From Streptomyces massasporeus (GTDB lineage Bacteria > Actinomycetota > Actinomycetes > Streptomycetales > Streptomycetaceae): DNA of 64,000 nucleotides. Within the stretch, counting starts at the first letter, position 1, and each line of letters opens with the position of its first letter. Position numbers and translations under genes: made by a program. Shown piece by piece: positions 43,106-50,500 of this stretch. Under the pieces are notes generated by a model. It made no database searches. It was not told the origin of the DNA and was given only the letters and a program-made list of their open reading frames with translations. Location of the stretch: NCBI RefSeq assembly GCF_014648995.1, contig NZ_BMSE01000019.1, forward strand, positions 62,001 through 126,000, given 5' to 3'.

Positions 43106-43755
43106 CCACGCTCCTCGTCATCGCCAAGGAGCCGCGGCCGGGACGGGTGAAGACGCGGCTCACGCCACCCTTCACGCCCGGACAGGCGGCCGAACTGGCG
43201 GAAGCGGCCCTCGCGGACACGCTGCACGCCGTGGCGGCCACCCCCGCCACCCGGCGCGTCCTCGTGCTCGACGGTGCCCCCGGCCCCTGGCTGCCGCCCG
43301 GCTTCGACGTCGTGGCCCAGTGCGCGGGCGGTCTGGACGAGCGGCTGGCGCACGCGTTCGCGCGCTGCGCCGGTCCGGCCCTGCTCATCGGCATGGACAC
43401 CCCGCAGGTGACCCCCGGACTGCTCACCGTCGACTTCGCCGACTGCGACGCCTGGTTCGGCCCGGCGGAGGACGGCGGCTTCTGGGCCCTCGGCCTGGCC
43501 TGCCCGGACCCCGCCCTGCTGCGGGGTGTGCCCATGTCGACGCCGGTGACGGGCGCCGTGCAGCGGGAGCGGCTGGTCGCCGCGGGGCTGCGCGTGCGCG
43601 ACCTGCCGACGCTGCGGGACGTCGACACCGCCCCCGACGCCCACGCGGTCGCCGCGCTCGCCCCGCGAGGTCGCTTCGCGGCCCGGCTGGCCCGCTGTTC
43701 CCCGGCTGCGGAGCCGGTCGCCGAGCCGGTGTCGCCTCCGGTCGGCCCTCGATGA
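43102..43755 (+). CDS. DUF2064 / TIGR04282-family glycosyltransferase
   Basis: 217 residues. The likely start is TTG at 43102, overlapping the stop of the GT2 gene (TTGA), because the family begins LLVIAKEPRPGRVKTRLTP at the N-terminus. AAGGGGG precedes it. The fold is a nucleotidyl/glycosyltransferase A type (LIGMDTPQVTPGLL; GPAEDGGFWALGL). TIGR04282 proteins usually sit with GT2 transferases in envelope clusters, but their donor is unknown. The protein is cytoplasmic. Confidence 0.85.
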   Translation: MTTLLVIAKEPRPGRVKTRLTPPFTPGQAAELAEAALADTLHAVAATPATRRVLVLDGAPGPWLPPGFDVVAQCAGGLDERLAHAFARCAGPALLIGMDTPQVTPGLLTVDFADCDAWFGPAEDGGFWALGLACPDPALLRGVPMSTPVTGAVQRERLVAAGLRVRDLPTLRDVDTAPDAHAVAALAPRGRFAARLARCSPAAEPVAEPVSPPVGPR

Positions 43756-44504
43756 GCGCCCCGCCCGCCACCGCCCTGGCCTGGGCCGCCGCCGACCCCT
43801 ACGACGCCGCTCTGCGCGCCGGCCGCGGCCCCCTGTTCCTGCGGCGCACCGACGGCTGGCTGCTGCCGCTGGAGGTGGAGCGCTGGTGCGCCCGGGCCGA
43901 CCCCGTCGACCGGGACGTGCTGGACCGGTGCGAGGGGGCCGTGCTGGACGTGGGGTGCGGGCCCGGGCGGCTCGTGGCCGAACTGGCCGTCCGGGGGCGG
44001 GCCGCCCTCGGCATCGACGTCAGCGAGGCCGCGGTGGAGCACACCGTCCGGCTCGGGGGCCAGGCGCTGCGGCGGTCGGTGTTCGAGCGACTGCCCGGCG
44101 AGGGCCGCTGGGACACCGTTCTGCTCATGGACGGCAACATCGGCATCGGGGGCGACCCGAGCGCCCTGCTGGAACGGGTCGCCGGGCTCCTGCGCCCCGG
44201 CGGTCTGCTGATCGCCGAGACCACCCCCGCGGACGTCGACGAACGGGTGCGCGTCCACATCACCGACGCCCACGCCACCTCGGGCGCCCCTTTCCCCTGG
44301 GCCCGGCTCGGCACCCGCGCGCTGCTCCGGTACGCGCGGAACCACTGGGAGCGGGACGGTCAGTGGACGGCCGGCGGACGGCGCTTCGCCGCGCTGCGCA
44401 GCCGCAGCGTCAGCAGCAGCGCCGAGCCTGCGAAGAGGACCGCGGTGATCAGCAGCCAGCGCGTGAGGAACACCTCCGGCGGCAGGCCGGTCCCGGAGCG
44501 GTAG
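43752..44504 (+). CDS. Class I SAM-dependent methyltransferase
   Basis: 250 residues from the ATG overlapping the previous stop (ATGA). The SAM-binding VLDVGCGPGRLVAELAVRGRAALGIDVSEAAVEHT is at about 62-97, then LLRPGGLLIAET. It probably methylates the product of the upstream transferases. The last 48 codons overlap, tail to tail, the coding region of a membrane protein on the other strand (44360-44504), an uncommonly long convergent overlap; the true C-terminus could be shorter only if there were an earlier stop, and there is none. Confidence 0.85.
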   Translation: MSAPPATALAWAAADPYDAALRAGRGPLFLRRTDGWLLPLEVERWCARADPVDRDVLDRCEGAVLDVGCGPGRLVAELAVRGRAALGIDVSEAAVEHTVRLGGQALRRSVFERLPGEGRWDTVLLMDGNIGIGGDPSALLERVAGLLRPGGLLIAETTPADVDERVRVHITDAHATSGAPFPWARLGTRALLRYARNHWERDGQWTAGGRRFAALRSRSVSSSAEPAKRTAVISSQRVRNTSGGRPVPER

Positions 44505-44818
44505 CGCTCCTCCACCCTTCCGCTGATCAGCGGGAACCACACGAGGAGGAGCAGCCCGGAGAGGGCCGCCGGCACCCGCACGTACATCGTCCACTCCCGG
44601 CGGCGGACCCGGCCGAGCCCCCCTACGACCGCCCGGTCCGCCGCCGCGTACAGCGGCAGCAGCACCAGGTCGTGCAGCAGCGCGGCGCCCACGACCCACA
44701 GCGCCACGCCGAGCCAGTCGCCGGCGAGCAGGCGCACCCCCGCGTAGACCGCGAGGGCGAACGAGCAGGACAGCAGCAGGATGTGCAGGGGGCTGCCGAC
44801 GGCGAGGCGTCCTCGCAT
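44360..44818 (-). CDS. Four-helix membrane protein
   Basis: 152 residues from the ATG at 44818, which overlaps the stop of the molybdoenzyme gene. About four membrane helices (LHILLLSCSFALAVYAGVRLL; LGVALWVVGAALLHDLVLLPLYAA; VRVPAALSGLLLLVWFPLISG; LTRWLLITAVLFAGSALLLTL). The translational coupling suggests a subunit or membrane partner of the molybdoenzyme. No cofactor motif is obvious apart from one conserved-looking HDLVLLPLY. It overlaps the methyltransferase by 145 bases at the 3' end. Confidence 0.78.
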   Translation of the reverse strand: MRGRLAVGSPLHILLLSCSFALAVYAGVRLLAGDWLGVALWVVGAALLHDLVLLPLYAAADRAVVGGLGRVRRREWTMYVRVPAALSGLLLLVWFPLISGRVEERYRSGTGLPPEVFLTRWLLITAVLFAGSALLLTLRLRSAAKRRPPAVH

Positions 44819-46059
44819 CACAGGTCTCCGAACGTCATCCGGGCCACCCATTTGGTGTTCAGCACACCGGGGGCCGCGGGCACGATGATCCGGGCCGGGT
44901 GGCCGTGGTCGGGGGACAGTTCCTCGCCGTTGACGGACAGGGCGAGCAGGGAGCGCGGGTCGGCCACCTGGTTGGCGCGCAGGGCGGCCTTCCGGAAGGC
45001 GCCGTGGCGCTGGAGGGACTCGACGAACACGTCCGGCGGGTCGTCCTCGTACCCGACGAGGGCCGCGAGGTCGCGCAGCCGCACCCCGCGCCACCACTGG
45101 TCCGGGGTGGACCAGCCCTCCACGCAGGCGATGGGCAACGCCGAGCTGTACAAGGGCAGTTCGGCGAGCTGGGCGCGGCTGAGACGGACCGTGCCCGTAC
45201 GCCCCGTCACGACGAGCCGCCAGGCGTCCTCGGCTGTTTCCGCCGTGCCGATCCCGGCGTACGCGGCGGTCTTGTTGATCTGGAAGCCGTTCGGGCCGCT
45301 GCCGGGATCCCCGCCGCCGTGCGGGGCGAGGAGGGCGGTGCGCCGCAGCGGGCCGCCGAGGTTCTGCCCCACGGTCGTGGCGAACAGCAGCAGCGAGCCG
45401 CCCCCGACGAACCACAGGGCGCCCCGCCGGGAGACGGTCGGCTCGGCGGGGCGTGGGGAGACCAGGTCGTCCTTCTCCTCGCGCAGCCGCCGCAGATTGC
45501 GCAGTGCCGTGGGCGTCTTCAGCAGCGCGTGGGCCACGAAGGCCGCGAAGAACACCCAGGCGCCGTAGAAGTGCAGGGGGTAGAACGAGCCGGGGAAGAC
45601 GTAGTCGAGCTGGACGTTGAGGACGCCGGTGACGAACTCGAACAGTCCGCCGCCGACCAGCAGCAGCAGTGAGACCCGCTCCAGGGCGTGCGCGAGCGAG
45701 CGGGCCGGCGGCAGGGTGAACAGCCTCGGCACGACGGACCACAGCTTGGCGAGCAGGACGGGGATCAGGGTGATGCCGAGGGTGACGTGGACGCCCTGGT
45801 TCAGCCGGTACAGCCAGTGCGGGTCGGTCGGCCAGGCGAAGAGGTAGAAGCCGAGGATCCCCTTGTCCGGAGTCTTGTCGTTGACCGGCGAGAGGTTCGG
45901 GTTGTAGGCGGCGTACGAGAGAAGTCCCGTGACGAACAGCACCGTGATGCCGGCCAGGAGGACGAGGCCCAGCACCGAGGTGAACCAGGGGCCGCGCAGC
46001 GGGCTGCGCCAGAAGCCGGGGGACGTGGGAAGCCGCGGATCGCGTGGATCGTCTCGCAT
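44818..46059 (-). CDS. Membrane molybdopterin-dependent oxidoreductase (sulfite-oxidase-like fused to cytochrome b-type domain)
   Basis: 413 residues from the ATG at 46059. The ATG at 46107 is open too, but TACCGT lies exactly six bases before 46059, giving a leaderless start. The N-terminal half has about four membrane helices with conserved His (LNQGVHVTLGITLIPVLLAKLW; HFYGAWVFFAAFVAHALL), likely heme b binding. The C-terminal half is a SUOX-fold domain with the Mo ligand Cys in LPIACVEGWSTPDQWWRGVRL and PDHGHPARIIVPAAPGVLNTKWV. Related proteins reduce methionine sulfoxide or oxidise sulfite. Here the cofactor domain should face outward, but no Tat signal is visible. Confidence 0.88.
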   Translation of the reverse strand: MRDDPRDPRLPTSPGFWRSPLRGPWFTSVLGLVLLAGITVLFVTGLLSYAAYNPNLSPVNDKTPDKGILGFYLFAWPTDPHWLYRLNQGVHVTLGITLIPVLLAKLWSVVPRLFTLPPARSLAHALERVSLLLLVGGGLFEFVTGVLNVQLDYVFPGSFYPLHFYGAWVFFAAFVAHALLKTPTALRNLRRLREEKDDLVSPRPAEPTVSRRGALWFVGGGSLLLFATTVGQNLGGPLRRTALLAPHGGGDPGSGPNGFQINKTAAYAGIGTAETAEDAWRLVVTGRTGTVRLSRAQLAELPLYSSALPIACVEGWSTPDQWWRGVRLRDLAALVGYEDDPPDVFVESLQRHGAFRKAALRANQVADPRSLLALSVNGEELSPDHGHPARIIVPAAPGVLNTKWVARMTFGDL

Positions 46060-46065
46060 GAGCCG

Positions 46066-46071
46066 ACGGTA
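46066..46071 (-). promoter_or_regulatory. Leaderless -10 TACCGT of the molybdoenzyme gene
   Basis: On the minus strand TACCGT, six bases (CGGCTC), then the ATG at 46059. It decides that start over 46107. Confidence 0.55.
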
Positions 46072-46160
46072 GGCCGCGAGAGCCCCGCGAAAGGGTGCGC
46101 GACCCATGACGAAACGCGGACATCGGGCCCGGTCGGCGGCTCGTGACCGGCCGTGCGGCC

Positions 46161-46166
46161 TAGCGT
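46161..46166 (+). promoter_or_regulatory. Leaderless -10 TAGCGT of the GT-C-like gene
   Basis: TAGCGT, six bases, then the GTG at 46173. GCCTAGCGTGCC here matches the epimerase promoter exactly. Confidence 0.55.
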
Positions 46167-46172
46167 GCCGGT

Positions 46173-47549
46173 GTGATCCGCACCCTGCCCTCCCCTGCTC
46201 GGACCCGCGGGTCCGAGCCTCCCGGCCGTCTGCGCCGTGACCTGTACGCCGCCGGGGCCGCCGCGGTGCTCGTGACGGTGGCCGTGGTGGTCGGCCGCCA
46301 CATCGAGGACACCCGCGGGACGCTGTTCGTCGACTGGCCCCCGCTGCTCGCCTCCTGGGGGCCCCACGTGGGCCCCGGCACCCCGGCGGCCGTGCTCGTG
46401 GCGGTCGCCGGGGTGGCCTACGGCCCCGCCCTCGCGGCCCGCCTGCCCTGGCGGGCCCTGCTGCCGGTGACCTGGGGTGCCTCGACGGCGTGGATCCTCT
46501 CCCTCGCGCTGATCGACGGCTGGGACCGGGGCATCGCGCGCAGGCTCACCACCCGCTACGAGTACCTCCAGGTCATCGACCGCTTCCACGACATCCCGGC
46601 GGCGCTGCGGGACTTCACGGGGCACATCCTGCTGGACTCGCCCGACAACTGGCCCGCCCACATCGCCGGGCATCCGTCCGCCGCCCCCCTCACCTTCGTG
46701 CTGCTCGACCGGATCGGGCTGCGGGGCGGGGGCTGGGCCGGGATGTGGTGCGTCACCGTCGGCGCGACGGCCTGTATGGCCGTGCTGATCACGATCCGCG
46801 CCCTGTCCGACGAGGCACTGGCCCGCCGGGCGGCCCCCTTCCTGGTCCTGGCCCCGGCGGCCGTGTGGTTGGGCACCTCGGCGGACGCGTACTTCGCGGC
46901 GGTGGCGGCGTGGGCGGTGGCGCTGCTCGCCCTGGCGGTCACCCGGAGATCCCCGGGGTGGGCGGGCGCGTCCGGGCTGCTGTTCGGCCTGACCTGCTAC
47001 CTGTCGTACGGCCTGACCCTCGTCGCACTGATCGCGGCGGCGGTCCTGGTGCTCGGCCGTCACGGGGTCCGGGAGCGCCCGGCCCTGCTGGTGCCGCTGC
47101 TCGCCGGACTGGCCGTGGTCCCCGCGGTGTTCACCCTCGCGGGCTTCGACTGGTGGGAGGCCTACCGTCTGCTGGTCACGCGCTACGCCCAGGGCGCGGG
47201 CGGCATCCGCCCCTACGGTTACTGGGTGTGGGCCAACCTGGCCTGCACGGTGCTCATCATGGGACTGGCGACGGCGGCGGGGCTGCGGCGGACAGGGGCC
47301 GTACTGGTCCGACGCCGCACCGCGCCCCGGGCGGGCGTCCGCCTCGCGTTCCTCGTGTCCACCGCGCTCCTGGCCCTGCTGGTCGCCGACCTGTCCGGCA
47401 TGAGCAAGGCGGAGACGGAACGCATCTGGCTCCCCTTCGTGGTGTGGCTGCTCCCGGCCTGCGCGTTCCTCACCCGGCCCCGCTCCTGGCTCATCGCCCA
47501 GGCGGTGCTCGCGCTGCTCCTCAACCATCTGCTGCTCACCGGGTGGTGA
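46173..47549 (+). CDS. GT-C-like polytopic membrane glycosyltransferase
   Basis: 458 residues starting with GTG, with ten or so predicted membrane helices. The first extracytoplasmic loop holds FVDWPPLLASWGPHVGPGTP, and the next part has YEYLQVIDRFHDIPAALRDF and GHPSAAPLTFVLLDRIG; near the C-terminus LSGMSKAETERIWLPFVVWLLPA. The layout resembles GT-C polyprenol-phosphate-sugar transferases. It probably uses a lipid-linked sugar from the neighbouring GT2 pathway. No exact family is certain. It is divergent from the molybdoenzyme gene. Confidence 0.75.
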   Translation: MIRTLPSPARTRGSEPPGRLRRDLYAAGAAAVLVTVAVVVGRHIEDTRGTLFVDWPPLLASWGPHVGPGTPAAVLVAVAGVAYGPALAARLPWRALLPVTWGASTAWILSLALIDGWDRGIARRLTTRYEYLQVIDRFHDIPAALRDFTGHILLDSPDNWPAHIAGHPSAAPLTFVLLDRIGLRGGGWAGMWCVTVGATACMAVLITIRALSDEALARRAAPFLVLAPAAVWLGTSADAYFAAVAAWAVALLALAVTRRSPGWAGASGLLFGLTCYLSYGLTLVALIAAAVLVLGRHGVRERPALLVPLLAGLAVVPAVFTLAGFDWWEAYRLLVTRYAQGAGGIRPYGYWVWANLACTVLIMGLATAAGLRRTGAVLVRRRTAPRAGVRLAFLVSTALLALLVADLSGMSKAETERIWLPFVVWLLPACAFLTRPRSWLIAQAVLALLLNHLLLTGW

Positions 47550-47584
47550 CCCGGGCCGGGAGGGGGGCGCGTCGGGGGGGGGCG

Positions 47585-48079
47585 TCAGGCGGCCGGGCCG
47601 ACCGCGTGTTCGGCGCCGGGGCCGCCGTCCGGGGTGGGGCGAAGGCAGGCGGTGATCTGCTTGCCGCGGCCGAGGGGCGTGACGGTGACCTCGCTGCTGA
47701 CCGTGTGCACGACGTGCATGCCATGGCCGCCGAAGCGCTGCCCGTCGCGCTTCCTGACCACCGGCTGCTCGGTGGAGGTGTCCCACACCGTGATGGCGAG
47801 TTCGTCTCCGGTGAGCCGCAGGACCATCCCACAGGGGCCGGGAGCGTGCCGGATCGCGTTGGTGACCAGTTCACTGACGACCAGTTCGGCGTCGATCGCC
47901 TGCGGGGCCGGCACGGGCGTGCGGCCGGTACACGGTGCGTGCGCCAGGAACGCGTGCAGCGCCCGGCGCGCCTCGACGGCGCACGCTGCGCCGTCGTCCC
48001 AGACCGCGCCGCAGTGCAGCGGGACCTGCTCGTCCGTGCCCGGCTCATCTGCCGCCTGCTTCATAAGCGGGATGACCAT
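47585..48079 (-). CDS. Anti-sigma-factor-like ATP-binding protein (RsbW/HATPase)
   Basis: 164 residues. A GHKL ATPase fold has N-box ELVVSELVTNAIRHAPG and G-box QRFGGHGMHVVHTVSSE. Streptomyces encode many such small single-domain proteins, which bind sigma factors or anti-anti-sigma factors. Start ATG 48079; an ATG at 48064 is possible. There is no adjacent sigma or STAS gene, so the partner is unknown. Confidence 0.87.
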   Translation of the reverse strand: MVIPLMKQAADEPGTDEQVPLHCGAVWDDGAACAVEARRALHAFLAHAPCTGRTPVPAPQAIDAELVVSELVTNAIRHAPGPCGMVLRLTGDELAITVWDTSTEQPVVRKRDGQRFGGHGMHVVHTVSSEVTVTPLGRGKQITACLRPTPDGGPGAEHAVGPAA

Positions 48080-48246
48080 ATGGGGCTCTTTCGGTGTTGT
48101 TCGTGTTGCTCAGTGGCCTTTCGGACGTCGTTTACCCCGCCGCGGAGCGCGCATACTGCCGACGGCCCGCCGTTGTGATGTGCTCTGCGCCGCATGGCCC
48201 GCAGCCGAGGGGGTGAACGGCGGGGGCGGGCCGTGCGACGCGTCCG

Positions 48247-48600
48247 TCAGACCCTGTTGATGCGGGCGGCGATTCCGTGTCCGAGCAGCAGATAGATTCC
48301 CGCGGGAAGTCCGTAATTGAGGACGACCCGCAATCCTTCTGTGTCCATGGTGAAAATGTCCTGCGCCCATCCGGAGAGCCAGTCGGCTGTTCCGTGCACG
48401 AACCCGACGAACGGATTCCCCTGATTGGCGTCGAGGAGATAAAGCACGATCCACAGCCCCAGAAGACCGGCCGCGATGTCGGCGATCGTGCAGAGCGTCA
48501 GGGCCGTCCGCCGTGCGGTGGCCTGGTTGCGGGCCGTGCGGTCGGGCGGCGGGGGCTGGCCGTAGGGCTGGTACGCGGAGGCCGGATCTGTGCCGTTCAC
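48247..48600 (-). CDS. Small membrane protein
   Basis: 117 residues from a GTG at 48600; an ATG at 48612 is also possible. The N-terminal half is Pro/Gln/Tyr-rich (ASAYQPYGQPPPPDRTARNQ). Two membrane helices follow (TLCTIADIAAGLLGLWIVLYLL; LRVVLNYGLPAGIYLLLGHGIAARI) with an extracytoplasmic loop containing VHGTADWLSGWAQDIF. It resembles small membrane proteins found across Streptomyces and has no known function. It is not clearly cotranscribed with a neighbour. Confidence 0.7.
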   Translation of the reverse strand: MNGTDPASAYQPYGQPPPPDRTARNQATARRTALTLCTIADIAAGLLGLWIVLYLLDANQGNPFVGFVHGTADWLSGWAQDIFTMDTEGLRVVLNYGLPAGIYLLLGHGIAARINRV

Positions 48601-48812
48601 GTGACATCCCATCTGACGTATTGATGACGTGTTGATGCGCCGGCCGGCCGCCCACACGAGTGACACCGGGAGTGGGGATTCCATTTCCGCCGGCCTTTTC
48701 TGCCCCCTACAGCGTCCTGCGAGTGCCGTCGCGTTACACCCCGCCACCGGGAAGCGAAAATATCGCGGCCTGTTCGGTCACGTACGCAAAAGGCCACCCC
48801 TCAAGGGACATA

Positions 48813-48956
48813 TCAGGCGGCCGGAGCGGTGGCGACCGCCGAGGCGGACAGGAGCGTCGCGGTGGCGAGGCTGCCCCAGAGGGCCGTCGGGCCGTGGGGG
48901 GCGAGGGCGGTGATGACCGTCGGGGAGACGGCGAGGCAGAGTTCCTCTGGCGGTCC
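48813..48956 (-). pseudogene. C-terminal scrap of an MFS transporter
   Basis: In the minus strand, LCLAVSPTVITALAPHGPTA and LWGSLATATLLSASAVATAP lead to a stop at 48815-48813. This resembles the last membrane helix of an MFS exporter. No start or upstream helices exist: the frame meets the truncated regulator at about 48942-48956. Only about 45 codons remain. The assignment is from motif shape and is moderate. Confidence 0.45.
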
Positions 48957-49835
48957 TCGCAGGCCGACTTCCTGATCCCCGCCCGGCCCCGGCCGACCCT
49001 CGCCGAGGAACTGGACGCCGTGGACCGGATCGACGACGACCGGTATGTGACGGCCGCCCTCGTCACGACCTGCGGCAGCGGCCGGATCCCCCGCGCCGCG
49101 CCGTCACCGCTCACGGACGCGGCCGCGCGGGAGCGGGCCCTGGACCTGGCGCAGGCCCGCGGCCCGCGGCAGGAGGCCTTCGCGGAACGGCTGCTCGCCG
49201 ACCCGGCGGCCGTGCGGGCGCGTGTGCGCGACACCCTCGAACAGTGCGCCGAGGCCTTCTTCGACGCCGCGTGGGCAGGTGTCGTGGTGCAGATCGCCAC
49301 CGATCTGCGTCTGAAGAACGACCTGCTGAGGCGTCAGGGGATCGGGGCGGCCCTCGCCTCGGTGTCCGGGGCGGTCACCCTGGCGCCGGACGGTGACGTC
49401 ATCGTCGTGGACAAGCTGCAGGACAAGGCGACCACCGCCGACGGCGCCGGGGTCACCTTCATCCCCAGTGTCTTCGGCCGTCCCCACCTGGTGGCGGTCC
49501 ACGCGCCCGGCTGGCAGCCGGTGGTGCAGTACCCGGTGGCCGAGCCGGGTCCGCCGGAGCCGGTGCCGCTGGAGACGGTGACGCTGCGGCTGGAGGCGCT
49601 CGCCCATCCGGTACGGCTGCGGCTGCTGCGCACCCTGGCGCGCGGTCCCCACACCACCGGCGAGCTGGCCCACGCCTGGGAGCTCACACCTCCGGAGGTC
49701 TCCCGCCATCTCGCCGTGCTGCGCCGCGCGGGCCTGCTCACGCCCCGGCGGCACGGCCGGTACGTCCGCAACACCCTCGACCTGCCCGCGCTGTCGGCCC
49801 TGGGCACCGACCTGCTGACGGCCGTGCTGCGCTGA
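48942..49835 (+). pseudogene. DUF5937/ArsR-type regulator, N-terminus deleted
   Basis: Homology begins at about 48942 (SSQADFLIPARPRPTLAEELDAVD) with no plausible start codon or ribosome site; roughly 60-80 N-terminal residues of the family are absent. The rest is intact: LRLKNDLLRRQGIGAALASVSG, FIPSVFGRPHLVAVHAPG, and a C-terminal ArsR winged helix (VRLRLLRTLARGPHTTGELAHAWELTPPEVSRHLAVLRRAGLL). Such regulators are often divergent from an MFS gene. Here both 5' ends are lost, so a deletion removed the shared promoter. A frame is open from 48660 but looks like noise. Confidence 0.65.
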
Positions 49836-49843
49836 GCTGCTGC

Positions 49844-50476
49844 TCAGTGCTTTGCCACGAGCTCCCGGAGCGCGATGTTGAGCGCGAGGACGTTCACGCG
49901 GGGGTCGCCCATGAAGCCCAGGGTGCGGCCCTCGGTGTGGCGGTCGACGAGCCGCCGGACCTCGGTGACGGAGAGGTGGTTGCGTGCGGCGACCCGGTGG
50001 ACCTGGAGGGCGGCGTACCGCGGGGAGATGTCGGGGTCGAGGCCGGAGCCGGAGGAGGTGACGGCGTCGGCGGGGACGTCGTCGGGCTTCACCCGGTAGC
50101 CGGCGGTGGAGTTCTCCCTCACCACCTCGGCCTTGGCCGCCCGCACCGACTCGACCAGCTTCCGGTTGTCGGCGGAGAGGTTGGTGGCGCCGGAGAGGAT
50201 CAGCTTGTACTGCGTGTTGGCGGTGTTCTCGCCCAGGCCGTTCGCGGGGCGGGGCTGGAAGTAGTCCAGGCTGTACCCCTGTTGGCCGATCAGGGACGAG
50301 CCGACGACCTGGCCGTCCGCCCGCACCTCGGAGCCGTTCGCCTTGCCGGGGAACAGTCCCTGGGCGATGCCGGTGACGGCCAGGGGATAGAGGACACCGG
50401 TCACCAGGGTCAGCACGAGGAGGGCGCGCAGGCCCGCCCCGAGCAATCGGGCGGTGTTCGTGACGGAGTTGTTCAT
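49844..50476 (-). CDS. kdpC: Potassium-transporting ATPase subunit KdpC
   Basis: 210 residues from the ATG at 50476; a GTG at 50488 would add four. One N-terminal membrane helix (ALLVLTLVTGVLYPLAVTGIAQGLF) and a periplasmic-side domain with GQVVGSSLIGQQ, YFQPRP, SGSGLDPDISPRYAALQVHRVAA and VNVLALNIAL, all KdpC hallmarks. It is the assembly/chaperone-like subunit of the KdpFABC high-affinity K+ pump. It is the last gene of the kdp operon. Confidence 0.95.
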   Translation of the reverse strand: MNNSVTNTARLLGAGLRALLVLTLVTGVLYPLAVTGIAQGLFPGKANGSEVRADGQVVGSSLIGQQGYSLDYFQPRPANGLGENTANTQYKLILSGATNLSADNRKLVESVRAAKAEVVRENSTAGYRVKPDDVPADAVTSSGSGLDPDISPRYAALQVHRVAARNHLSVTEVRRLVDRHTEGRTLGFMGDPRVNVLALNIALRELVAKH

Positions 50477-50500
50477 GACGGTCAGCACGCTTTCGGAGAA

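Noticed and set aside
45801..47786. 661-codon reverse frame across the GT-C-like gene
   Set aside because: Its codons are antisense to a hydrophobic protein with clear membrane helices.
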